Assembly (NCBI GenBank): GCA_028868515.1
Contig: JAGWUI010000018.1
Span: 1 to 51,974, forward strand
DNA length: 51,974 bases
Direction of reading: 5' to 3'
Source: Gammaproteobacteria bacterium
GTDB taxonomy: Bacteria; Pseudomonadota; Gammaproteobacteria; Pseudomonadales; Moraxellaceae
The position numbers were made by a program, and so were the translations under genes. A model generated the notes under the pieces. That model searched no databases. It was not told where the DNA came from and was given only the letters and a program-made list of their open reading frames with translations. Shown here piece by piece: positions 1 to 8,059 of the stretch; the stretch's first letter is position 1; the number at the start of each line of letters is the position of its first letter.

Positions 1-2269
1 GATTGTACAGGACGTTGATGCCGCACCTAATTTGCATGCGGCACTTGAGGTCATGGTACAGCTTGTTGCCGAAGCCATGGAAACCGAAGTGTGTTCGGTA
101 TATTTGCTGGATGAGCGCAATCAGCGTTATATCTTGATGGCTTCTGTCGGTTTGAATGCAGATTCTGTCGGTGAGGTCTCTTTATCAACGAGCGAGGGTT
201 TGATTGGTCTTGTCGGGCAACGCGAAGAAATCGTGAGTCTGGAAGATGCGTCGAGTCACCCTCGATTCCGCTATTTACCTGAAACTGGCGAAGAGCGTTA
301 TAGTGCGTTCTTGGGTGTCCCTATCATGTACCGTCGCAAGGTCATGGGGGTCATGGTCGTCCAGAATCGTGAGCGTCGCGCGTTTAGCGAAGCTGCGGAA
401 TCTTTCCTTGTGACGTTATGTGCGCAGCTTTCAGGTGCGATTGCGCATGCACACGCGGTTGGTCAAGTTGATGTCTTCAGAAAACCAAGCAATGCGGCTT
501 CACCACAAGTCTTCCAAGGGGTTGCTGGTGCGGGTGGTGTGGCGATTGGGCGAGCTGTTGTTCTCTATCCGCCTGCCGATCTAACGCTTGTTCCTGATCG
601 AAAAATTGATGATGTCAAAGCTGAACTTGAGTTATTTCACGATGCTTTAAAAATCGTGCGTGAAGACATTAAAGTGCTTGACGACAAAATGCAAAAAGCT
701 TTGCTTGCCGATGAGCGCGCATTATTTAGTGTCTATTTACGGATGCTTGATGATCATGCGTTGCCAGCCGAGATTATTACCAAGATTAAAGCAGGCAATT
801 GGGCGCAAGGGGCTGTCCGTGCGGTCATTGATCAGCACTCTGTACATTTTTCACAGATGGAAGATGAGTATCTTCGTGAGCGGATTGCTGATTTACGCGA
901 TTTAGGGCGTCGTTTATTAGCGCGTTTGCAAGCATCAGATAGCCAACATCGGGAAATCACGGAAGGGAGTATTCTGATCGGTGAGGAAATATCGACAGCA
1001 ATGCTCGTTGAATTGCCTTTAGATAATGTCTCCGCGATTGTCACTGCCGAAGGTGCTGCTAACTCGCATATGGTGATCGTTGCGCGCGCGCTTGGTATTC
1101 CAACAGTTGTCGGTGTGACCGAGTTACCGATTACCGCGCTTGATGATGTGGAAATGATTGTAGACGCGCATCAAGGGCGGATTTATGTGCATCCGATTCG
1201 CCAATTGCGTCAACGTTATAAAGAAATTCAGAAAGAAGAACAACAAGCCGAACAAGATCTAAAAACCTACGAACGCCGTGAGACTATTACGCCTGATGGT
1301 CATGTGATGCCGTTGTATGTCAATACAGGTTTGATGATTGATGTGATTCGTGGCGCACAGCGCGGTGCAAAAGGCGTCGGGCTGTATCGTAGTGAAATTC
1401 CTTTTATGCTGCGTGAGCGTTTTCCCGGTGAAGAAGAACAGCGTCATGTTTACCGTCAGCAGTTGAGTCATTTTGCAGGTAAGCCTGTTGTGATGCGCAC
1501 GCTGGACATCGGTGCGGACAAAGATTTACCGTATTTTTCGATTGAAGAAGAAAATGCAGCATTGGGCTGGCGCGGGATTCGATTTACCCTTGATCATCCT
1601 GAGATTTTTTCAGCGCAGATGCGCGCGATGCTCAAAGCCAGTATTGGGTTAAATAATCTGCATATTTTATTTCCGATGATCACATCGATCAGCGAAGTCG
1701 AGGATGCGATGTATTTGCTACATCGCTCTTTGCATGAGGTACAAGAGGAAGAACAGGTCAAAATCAATATGCCGCGCGTTGGTGTGATGATCGAAGTTCC
1801 TAGTATCTTGTCGATGATTGATGAGCTTGCTGAGATCGTTGATTTCTTCTCTGTAGGTTCTAACGATTTAACGCAGTATTTACTCGCGGTTGATCGTAAT
1901 AATCCTCGTGTGGCAGGGCTCTATAGTTATTATCATCCTGCTGTTTTACGGACGTTGAATCAGCTTGTGGTTCGTTGTCGTGAGTTAGATCGTCCGATTA
2001 GTCTATGCGGTGAAATGGCGGGTGATCCGAGTACAGCGATTCTGATGATGGCGATGGGTTTTAGCTCGTTATCCATGAGTTCGTCTAATATCTTGAAAGT
2101 TCGTAAGACATTGATTCAGACGCCATTGTCAGAAGCACAGGCTTTGTTGAATGAAGTACTCCAAATGGACAATCCCGCTGTGATTCGTAGTTGGGTTGAA
2201 CGATATATGCAAAGCAAAGGTTTAGGCGGAATGGTTCGCCCAAGCCCAACAAATCTGGCGGCGACTTAA
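1..2269 (+). CDS. ptsP: Phosphoenolpyruvate-protein phosphotransferase PtsP (EI-Ntr), 5' end cut by window
   Basis: First enzyme of the nitrogen phosphotransferase chain: it takes phosphate from PEP and passes it to NPr/PtsO in the cytoplasm. An N-terminal GAF domain covers roughly the first 150 residues (motifs CSVYLLD and AFLGVPI). The swivelling phosphohistidine domain has GAANSHMVIVARALGIP, with its His near position 1067. The PEP-binding barrel has GSNDLTQY and the catalytic-Cys motif CGEMAGDP near position 2006. The reading frame is open back to base 2 (IVQDVDAAPNLHAAL, as in PtsP N-termini), so the TTG at position 32 is not the true start; I expect about ten residues lie upstream of the window. 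A strong terminator follows. PtsP paralogues of PtsI lack the GAF domain, so the assignment is secure. Confidence 0.96.
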   Translation, partial: IVQDVDAAPNLHAALEVMVQLVAEAMETEVCSVYLLDERNQRYILMASVGLNADSVGEVSLSTSEGLIGLVGQREEIVSLEDASSHPRFRYLPETGEERYSAFLGVPIMYRRKVMGVMVVQNRERRAFSEAAESFLVTLCAQLSGAIAHAHAVGQVDVFRKPSNAASPQVFQGVAGAGGVAIGRAVVLYPPADLTLVPDRKIDDVKAELELFHDALKIVREDIKVLDDKMQKALLADERALFSVYLRMLDDHALPAEIITKIKAGNWAQGAVRAVIDQHSVHFSQMEDEYLRERIADLRDLGRRLLARLQASDSQHREITEGSILIGEEISTAMLVELPLDNVSAIVTAEGAANSHMVIVARALGIPTVVGVTELPITALDDVEMIVDAHQGRIYVHPIRQLRQRYKEIQKEEQQAEQDLKTYERRETITPDGHVMPLYVNTGLMIDVIRGAQRGAKGVGLYRSEIPFMLRERFPGEEEQRHVYRQQLSHFAGKPVVMRTLDIGADKDLPYFSIEEENAALGWRGIRFTLDHPEIFSAQMRAMLKASIGLNNLHILFPMITSISEVEDAMYLLHRSLHEVQEEEQVKINMPRVGVMIEVPSILSMIDELAEIVDFFSVGSNDLTQYLLAVDRNNPRVAGLYSYYHPAVLRTLNQLVVRCRELDRPISLCGEMAGDPSTAILMMAMGFSSLSMSSSNILKVRKTLIQTPLSEAQALLNEVLQMDNPAVIRSWVERYMQSKGLGGMVRPSPTNLAAT

Positions 2270-2298
2270 GCTGAGTTGATTTGCAATAAAACACATTA

Positions 2299-2346
2299 GG
2301 CTTCGATGGAGTGTTTGTTAATCCATCGAAGCCATCATTTTTTTAG
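2299..2346 (+). terminator. Rho-independent terminator after ptsP
   Basis: A perfect 12-bp stem (2299-2310 with 2322-2333) and an 11-nt loop are followed within four bases by a run of eight T. It lies 30 bp after the ptsP stop codon and before the HAD gene. Confidence 0.85.
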
Positions 2347-2389
2347 CACGATGAATTTCAATCATTTAAACATTAAGCAGGAGTGAGTT

Positions 2390-3061
2390 ATGCAGTTGGC
2401 GTTATTTGATTTGGATAATACGCTGCTTGATCTTGATTCAGACCATGAATGGGGTGAGTTTTTGATTGCGCAAGGCTTAGTCGATGAAAAAGCCCATCGC
2501 GCGCAGAATGATAAATTCTTTGCAGATTATCAGTCAGGTACGCTGGATGCTGTTGCGTATAACGAGTTTGTATTTCAATTTTTGGTGAATAAAAGCCAAG
2601 CAGAGTTAGCTGCTTTGCATGATGTCTATATGCAAAAAGTCATTCGACCTGCAATGCGTCCGCTTGGTTTCGCTGCGATTGAGAAGCATCGCCAAGCTGG
2701 ACATGAGATCGTCATCATCACTGCAACGAATCGCTTTGTCACTGCGCCGATTGCGCATGCGTTTGGTGTGAAGCATTTGATCGCGAGTAATCCAGAGGTG
2801 ATCAATGGCGCATACACAGGCAAGTTAGACGGCGAGCCATGTTTTCAAGCAGGGAAATTGCATCATTTACAGGCATGGTTAGCCACGCATAAAAAGCCAG
2901 AAGAATCTCTTGAAAGCTGGGGCTATTCGGATTCATTCAATGATCTGCCGTTATTGAATTTTGCTGATCATGCCATTGTGGTGACACCTGATAAACGTTT
3001 GCATGCGCATGCACTCGACCATCATTGGGCTGTGGAAGATTGGTCCATTCATAAGTCATGA
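2390..3061 (+). CDS. HAD superfamily IB phosphatase (SerB/histidinol-phosphatase-like)
   Basis: Cytoplasmic HAD hydrolase of 223 residues, expected to remove phosphate from a small metabolite. Motif I is FDLDNTLLDLDSD (nucleophile Asp7 and acid Asp9), motif II is the ITATN segment near residue 110, and the C-terminal acidic motif is YSDSFNDLPLL near residue 180. The spacing and cap length fit the IB subfamily, which contains phosphoserine phosphatase and a bacterial histidinol-phosphate phosphatase; the substrate cannot be decided here. AAGCAGGAG just upstream is a good ribosome site for the ATG at 2390. The stop codon overlaps the next start by four bases (ATGA), implying translational coupling with the DUF4124 protein. 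Confidence 0.88.
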   Translation: MQLALFDLDNTLLDLDSDHEWGEFLIAQGLVDEKAHRAQNDKFFADYQSGTLDAVAYNEFVFQFLVNKSQAELAALHDVYMQKVIRPAMRPLGFAAIEKHRQAGHEIVIITATNRFVTAPIAHAFGVKHLIASNPEVINGAYTGKLDGEPCFQAGKLHHLQAWLATHKKPEESLESWGYSDSFNDLPLLNFADHAIVVTPDKRLHAHALDHHWAVEDWSIHKS

Positions 3062-3483
3062 TGGGATTTGTGAAGACAACACTCACTGCGGTGAGTGTGA
3101 CGCTGGGCTGTTTTGTTGCGCCTGATGCGTTCGCGGATTTGGATGTTTATAAGTGCAAGGATGCACAAGGGCGTTTGAATTACACGGATAGTCCATGTGC
3201 AAACAGTCAGGTAGTTTCTTATTCTAAAGTTGTAGAGCGTCCAGTCCAATATGTGCCACCAAAAGTTTCCTCTGTGCGAGAGCCAAAGATCGAGCGTGTG
3301 ATTACAAAGCATAAGCGCGTATCGTCACGGTCAGATGTAAATGTCTTTGCGGTGAATGACAAGTATAAAAATGAAGTGTTTGCTGAGCGATTTAAGCATC
3401 CGAGGACAAAAGAGCAGGATAAGTTGAATAAGAATTTGGAAAAGATTGAGGCGAAAAGGCGGAGAGAGTTGAAGGGGCGGTGA
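3058..3483 (+). CDS. Secreted DUF4124 domain protein
   Basis: A 141-residue protein with an N-terminal signal peptide (hydrophobic core TAVSVTLGCFVA, likely cleavage after DAFA), then a DUF4124 module: DVYKCKDAQGRLNYTDSPC, with the two cysteines typical of the family. The C-terminal half is very basic and charged (many Lys, Arg, Glu) and probably unstructured or helical. DUF4124 proteins are periplasmic or envelope proteins of unknown function. Its ATG overlaps the HAD gene's TGA; a second ATG follows immediately at 3061. Confidence 0.8.
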   Translation: MMGFVKTTLTAVSVTLGCFVAPDAFADLDVYKCKDAQGRLNYTDSPCANSQVVSYSKVVERPVQYVPPKVSSVREPKIERVITKHKRVSSRSDVNVFAVNDKYKNEVFAERFKHPRTKEQDKLNKNLEKIEAKRRRELKGR

Positions 3484-3498
3484 GTGTTGTTATGTTGA

Positions 3499-3522
3499 AG
3501 GTGGATTTTAAGCCACCCTACA
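3499..3522. repeat. REP-like short palindrome (GGTGG...CCACCCTACA type)
   Basis: AGGTGG and CCACCT-type arms flank a TTTTAA-like centre and end in CCTACA. This form matches a GGTGG-loop-CCACCCTACA palindrome type found between genes in many proteobacteria. Here it lies between the DUF4124 gene and the AT-rich orphan gene. It may also serve as a terminator, but no T-run follows on either strand. Confidence 0.45.
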
Positions 3523-3526
3523 CAAG

Positions 3527-4324
3527 CTAATGATATAAAATTTTAAACACATCATTAACCTGTATTAGATCATCTAATGAATACCCAGAAGCTTCAAAAG
3601 CCAAATATGCTAAAGTGTATAAAAATGGCTCTGGCATGGTTTGATACCTTTGCCAACTCGACTCACTATCAGACCATACACCAACTTCATATTCTCCATC
3701 TGCAAAAGGCTCATTAGCAAACATAAATAATGCGCCGCCATCAACTTCAATTTCTCCATCAACTAGAATATACATGTCACTCATACTCTGAGAGTCTAGT
3801 GCTATGGGCAGTATTGCTTCATCATGCGGATATTTATAAAAATCTAATGGGGAGTAAACTCTTTCTTCAATAGACATCTTCTGACGTTCAAGCATTATTT
3901 CGATTCTAAGTTTATCTAATTGATTATTACCTCGACGAACAGTTTTAGAAAAATCGTGGAATTTTTTTACATTGTGAGGAGATAAAAATAACTTAAAATA
4001 AAGTAACTGATTAAGTACCTTAAATTCATCTCTATAACCAGCAAAGAAATTAAAAATAATTTCAAATATATCAACGGTTCCTGATAACCACATATCTTTA
4101 AATGAAGTTGGTATATCGAATGGATAGGCTTCAATTTGTTGTTGATAAAAATTTTGCTTATCTGTCACCATGGATAATACTTTTTTGATTGATGAGATAA
4201 GTAGCTGAGCATCCTCAATATCAAAGAATTCATGGAAATATGGAGTATTAGCTAAAAATCTTTGCCAAAATTGAAGCCACCCTTCAGCACTGCCTATATA
4301 TCTTGTATGCAATTCATTTTTCAT
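3527..4324 (-). CDS. AT-rich orphan protein, possible SUKH-like immunity-type protein
   Basis: A 265-residue soluble protein that I do not recognise with confidence. The start is supported by AAGGA six bases before the ATG. There are no signal peptide or membrane segments. The N-terminal half is helical and aromatic. The C-terminal part (about residues 180-265) has MYILVDGEIEVDGG, then FANEPFADGEYEVGVWSD, then WQRYQTMPEPFLYTLAYLAFEA, a layout that recalls SMI1/KNR4 (SUKH) immunity proteins; this is only resemblance by eye. Base composition is clearly foreign: 27 of 120 bases are G or C in 3961-4080, against roughly 45-50% in flanking genes. A REP-like palindrome abuts its 3' end. No toxin gene is adjacent. 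Confidence 0.6.
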   Translation of the reverse strand: MKNELHTRYIGSAEGWLQFWQRFLANTPYFHEFFDIEDAQLLISSIKKVLSMVTDKQNFYQQQIEAYPFDIPTSFKDMWLSGTVDIFEIIFNFFAGYRDEFKVLNQLLYFKLFLSPHNVKKFHDFSKTVRRGNNQLDKLRIEIMLERQKMSIEERVYSPLDFYKYPHDEAILPIALDSQSMSDMYILVDGEIEVDGGALFMFANEPFADGEYEVGVWSDSESSWQRYQTMPEPFLYTLAYLAFEASGYSLDDLIQVNDVFKILYH

Positions 4325-4410
4325 CTTTTATCCTTAAAAGAACATAAACTAACTTTGACGATTTAGACGGTATTTACACTGATAAGTTTGTGCCAAGTGT
4401 ATTTAAAAAC

Positions 4411-6528
4411 TCAATTCCCCGCCTGAATCGCCGTCAACGCAATCGTGTAGACAATATCCTCAACCAATGCCCCACGCGACAAGTCATTCACAGGTTTGTT
4501 CAAGCCTTGCAACATTGGGCCGACGCTGACGACATTTGCACTACGCTGAACAGCTTTATAAGTGGTATTACCTGTATTCAAATCTGGGAATACAAACACC
4601 GTCGCACGACCAGCAACTTTTGAGTTTGGCGCTTTTTGGCGACCGACACTTTCAATCGCAGCCGCATCGTATTGTAATGGGCCATCAATCATCAAATCAG
4701 GACGACGTTCTTGTGCGATGCGCGTGGCTTCGCGGACTTTATCAACACCTGAACCTGTACCTGATTCTCCAGTCGAATAACTGATCATCGCCACACGCGG
4801 CTCAATCCCGAAAGCTGCGGCGGAGTCAGCGCTCTGAATCGCAATTTCTGCCAGCTCAATTGCAGTCGGATCTGGGTTGATCGCGCAATCACCATAGACC
4901 ACGACTTGATCAGGAAGCAGCATAAAGAAAATCGATGAGACCAAACTAAAACTTGGTGCGGTTTTAATCAGCTGAAATGCAGGGCGAACAGTATTGGCTG
5001 TGGTGTGAATTGCACCCGACACCAATCCATCAACTTCACCAAGCGCGAGCATCATCGTGCCAAGAACCACAGTATCTTGGAGCTGAGCATCGGCAAGCTG
5101 TGTGGTGAGTTTACCTTTACGCAGTTCAACCATTGGTGTGATATAGCGTGTGCGGATGCTCTCAGGCTCAATGATTTCTAAGCCATCAGGCAGCGTGATG
5201 CCGCGAGCTTGCGCGACGGCTTCAACTTCTTCGCGTTTAGCCAGCAATACGCATTGTGCAATACCACGTGTTTGGCAGATTACAGCCGCTTGTACAGTGC
5301 GTGGTTCAGCGCCCTCGGGGAGTACAATTCGTTTAGCTGAGGATTGGGCTTTTTTGACCAATTCATAGCGGAATGCCGATGGAGATAGCCGCTCTGAACG
5401 CTGTGCAGCAAAGTGCTGATTTAACCAATCAATATCCAGATGTCGTGCGACGGTTGCCATGACTTGTTCAGCGCGTTCGCTATCATCTACAGGAATTTCA
5501 TTGCTCATTTGATCGATGCGCTTTATGGTGTCTAGCACATTGCTTTGCACCGAGAGGACAGGCAGCCCTGATTTATAAGCGCTATGGCAGAGCTGATGAA
5601 CGCGATCATCAGGCACATAACCATCCGTCAGGACAACGCCTGCAAGGGGTACGCCATTCATTGCGGCTAAACTTGTAGCAATCAGAATGTCTGCACGATC
5701 TCCAGGAGTGACAACCAATGTTTCAGAGGTTAATTGATTCAGTACATGATCCACAGCATGCGCACCAAGAGCGACTTGTTTAACACGTCGACGTGCAGCT
5801 TCGCCTTCATTTAAAACTGTTGCAGATAAGACTTGAGCCACATCCAGCGTTCGCGTCGCGTTCAAGGCTGCATCATAAGGCACAAGCCCAATCAGGTGAA
5901 ATTGATCATTGCTATGGGCGACAGGTTTGACGGCTTGGGTAATTTTCTTTTGTAAATTCAGCAGTTCAGCAGGTTGTTCTAAAGCTGTTGCTGCAATGCC
6001 TTTGACGCGATTCAAGATATAGCCCAGTACGCGAGATGACCCCGTGCCGCCAAAAGCCTGTGCAGCGAGATCCAAGCGTTCAGCGAGACCTTGGGTATGG
6101 TTCATATCCACCGAGGTGACGATGATGATATTGGCATCTAAAGACTGGGCCAGTGCAGCATTAAGTTGTGGCGCATAACTGCTTTCGCTGGTGGGCACCA
6201 TGCCTTCGACGATGAGTACGTCACAGCCTTGACGGCTTTCGTTCTTCATACTCATGATCTGTTCAAGTAGTTCATCCAGTTGACCATCACCGAGCATGTG
6301 TTCAACGACAGATTGTTCAATCGCAGGCAGGATAGGGCGTTTTAGCGTCTTACTAATTAAGAGGCTAGAGCGATCTTTGATATCACCATCGGCATTGAGT
6401 TCTGTTTGGGCAAATGGCTTCATAAACCCTGCACGAATCCCCACGAGATCCAGCGCACGAATCAAACCTAAACAAGCTGAGGTTCGACCAACAGATACCC
6501 CTGTTGGAACTATCAGAAATGTTGGCAT
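4411..6528 (-). CDS. pta: Phosphate acetyltransferase
   Basis: Converts acetyl-CoA and phosphate to acetyl phosphate and CoA, working with AckA in the acetate overflow pathway. At 705 residues it is the long gammaproteobacterial form (about 714 in E. coli). It has an N-terminal BioD-like P-loop domain (PTGVSVGRTS at residues 8-17), a central DRTGG-type domain (about 220-340) and the C-terminal PTA_PTB catalytic domain from about residue 380 (motifs LPEGAEPRT, YSTGESGTGSGVDKV, FPDLNTGNTTYKAVQR). It lies 190 bp downstream of ackA on the same strand, so ackA-pta is a likely operon; the gap holds a long palindrome that could modulate read-through. Confidence 0.97.
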   Translation of the reverse strand: MPTFLIVPTGVSVGRTSACLGLIRALDLVGIRAGFMKPFAQTELNADGDIKDRSSLLISKTLKRPILPAIEQSVVEHMLGDGQLDELLEQIMSMKNESRQGCDVLIVEGMVPTSESSYAPQLNAALAQSLDANIIIVTSVDMNHTQGLAERLDLAAQAFGGTGSSRVLGYILNRVKGIAATALEQPAELLNLQKKITQAVKPVAHSNDQFHLIGLVPYDAALNATRTLDVAQVLSATVLNEGEAARRRVKQVALGAHAVDHVLNQLTSETLVVTPGDRADILIATSLAAMNGVPLAGVVLTDGYVPDDRVHQLCHSAYKSGLPVLSVQSNVLDTIKRIDQMSNEIPVDDSERAEQVMATVARHLDIDWLNQHFAAQRSERLSPSAFRYELVKKAQSSAKRIVLPEGAEPRTVQAAVICQTRGIAQCVLLAKREEVEAVAQARGITLPDGLEIIEPESIRTRYITPMVELRKGKLTTQLADAQLQDTVVLGTMMLALGEVDGLVSGAIHTTANTVRPAFQLIKTAPSFSLVSSIFFMLLPDQVVVYGDCAINPDPTAIELAEIAIQSADSAAAFGIEPRVAMISYSTGESGTGSGVDKVREATRIAQERRPDLMIDGPLQYDAAAIESVGRQKAPNSKVAGRATVFVFPDLNTGNTTYKAVQRSANVVSVGPMLQGLNKPVNDLSRGALVEDIVYTIALTAIQAGN

Positions 6529-6618
6529 GGAGAAAGTTCCTTCATTTTTCTAAATTCATTGCTGTGAAGTTAATCTTTTCAAGTTGTTGTAACGAATCTG
6601 ATTAAGTCAATTAGTCGT

Positions 6619-6710
6619 ATGCCTCAAATCCCTCCTAACCTCCCTTTCTCTAAAGGGAGGAATACTCCCCCTCTTTAGAGAAAGAGGGGCAAGGGGAGAT
6701 TTGAAGGCAT
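6619..6710. repeat. 92-bp intergenic palindromic repeat between ackA and pta
   Basis: Terminal arms (6619-6630 and 6698-6710) are inverted copies of ATGCCTCAAATC with a one-base bulge. The inside folds into two sub-hairpins: CCTCCCTTT...AAAGGGAGG around 6639-6660, and CCCCTCTTT...AAAGAGGGG around 6667-6689. The nested layout and the CCCTCC / GGGGAG sequence resemble dispersed intergenic palindromes of Acinetobacter-type genomes. There is no coding potential. Confidence 0.7.
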
Positions 6711-6718
6711 CTGATGAG

Positions 6719-7924
6719 TCAAAGCCCCAAAACCCCACGCGTTTCTTGGGCGATCTGACCTTCTTCATCAGTTGGAATTACCCAAATTTGTCGTCCACCA
6801 TTTACATGTTGGTCAATACGACCTTCAGCACCGCGAATCATGGTTTGATTCTTCGTATCATCAAGATGCAAATTAAAATGCGGTAACAGCGCTAATGTTC
6901 TTGCGCGAATTTCTGCTGAATTTTCACCAATACCGCCCGTGAAAATAATGCCTGTAAACTCAGGTAATGCACAGCTCATTGCAGCCAGTGATTGGGCTAA
7001 ACGATAGCAAAATACTTCAATCGCAAGTGTCGCACCTGCATGTCCAGTTTTCGCCATGTCTGTGAGTGTCCGCATATCGTTGGATACGCCAGATAAGCCG
7101 AGCAAACCGCTTTTTTTATTTAAAATCTGATCAATTTCATCGAGCGACCAACCGAGAGTTTTGACCAGATGCAAATGCAAACTTGGATCGACATTGCCGC
7201 TGCGTGTGCCCATGACCAAGCCTTCTAGCGGTGTTAATCCCATACTGGTGTCGACACTTTTTCCTTGCCAGACCGCACTGGTTGAACAGCCATTACCGAG
7301 ATGTGCGGAGAGCCAGCCGTGATTTGTATTGTCGATTAACTGATTGACGTGTTGTGTGACATACGCGTGGCTTGTACCATGAAATCCATAACGTCGAATT
7401 CGATGCTGTCGATATAGGTCTTCAGGCAAAGCATAGCGGAATGCATGGGGAGGCATAGTTTGATGGAATGCGGTATCAAAGACAGCGACTTGAGGTAATT
7501 CGGCAAACAATTTGAGCGTCGTCTCGATACCTAATAGATTCGCTGGATTATGCAGTGGTGCGAGTGGAATTGTCTCACGGATAGCAGAAACAACAGCTTC
7601 ATTGATCTGCGCTGCTTGGGTGAACTTCTCACCACCGTGAACCACACGATGACCAATCGCAATCGGTTTCTCATCGCCGAGCGCACCTAAAATATGAGTC
7701 AGTGCGACTTGATGATCTGCATTGGGAATGGCAATCGAAGTTTTTTCGCCATTTTCATGAACGATGTTCAATCGTGCGTCTGCTGTCCCGATGTTTTCAG
7801 CTAACCCAGACCGTCTGATAAGTGAGATGTTCGCTTCTATTTTTTGATTTGTTTTTTCTGGAACGACGGCAAATTTAATCGAAGAAGAACCACAATTAAT
7901 GACTAAAACAGAGCGCGACATCAT
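6719..7924 (-). CDS. ackA: Acetate kinase
   Basis: Interconverts acetate plus ATP with acetyl phosphate plus ADP. 401 residues, the usual length. Seen are the N-terminal ASKHA phosphate-binding segment [14 protein letters not shown], the catalytic [40 protein letters not shown], and the C-terminal [22 protein letters not shown] lies 4-7 bases before two adjacent ATG codons (7924 and 7921), so the exact start is one of these two. It is the first gene of the probable ackA-pta unit. Confidence 0.97.
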   Translation of the reverse strand: MMSRSVLVINCGSSSIKFAVVPEKTNQKIEANISLIRRSGLAENIGTADARLNIVHENGEKTSIAIPNADHQVALTHILGALGDEKPIAIGHRVVHGGEKFTQAAQINEAVVSAIRETIPLAPLHNPANLLGIETTLKLFAELPQVAVFDTAFHQTMPPHAFRYALPEDLYRQHRIRRYGFHGTSHAYVTQHVNQLIDNTNHGWLSAHLGNGCSTSAVWQGKSVDTSMGLTPLEGLVMGTRSGNVDPSLHLHLVKTLGWSLDEIDQILNKKSGLLGLSGVSNDMRTLTDMAKTGHAGATLAIEVFCYRLAQSLAAMSCALPEFTGIIFTGGIGENSAEIRARTLALLPHFNLHLDDTKNQTMIRGAEGRIDQHVNGGRQIWVIPTDEEGQIAQETRGVLGL

Positions 7925-8008
7925 AGAACTCTTCCGTGATTAATATCAGTTGCTGAATCAAGTGTCTCATGGCCGAAATCATTGAAAAAAAATTTGAATT
8001 TATCAATG

Positions 8009-8037
8009 CGCATGATGAGTCAATTGCTCATCATGCG
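8009..8037 (-). terminator. Stem-loop after the M13 peptidase gene
   Basis: A perfect 11-bp stem (8009-8019 with 8027-8037) and a 7-nt loop lie 22 bp beyond the peptidase stop codon. On the minus strand the T-rich tract (eight T) comes only about 15 bases later, so this is a somewhat atypical intrinsic terminator. Confidence 0.5.
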
Positions 8038-8059
8038 TGATCAGATTATGGCGTATCCA

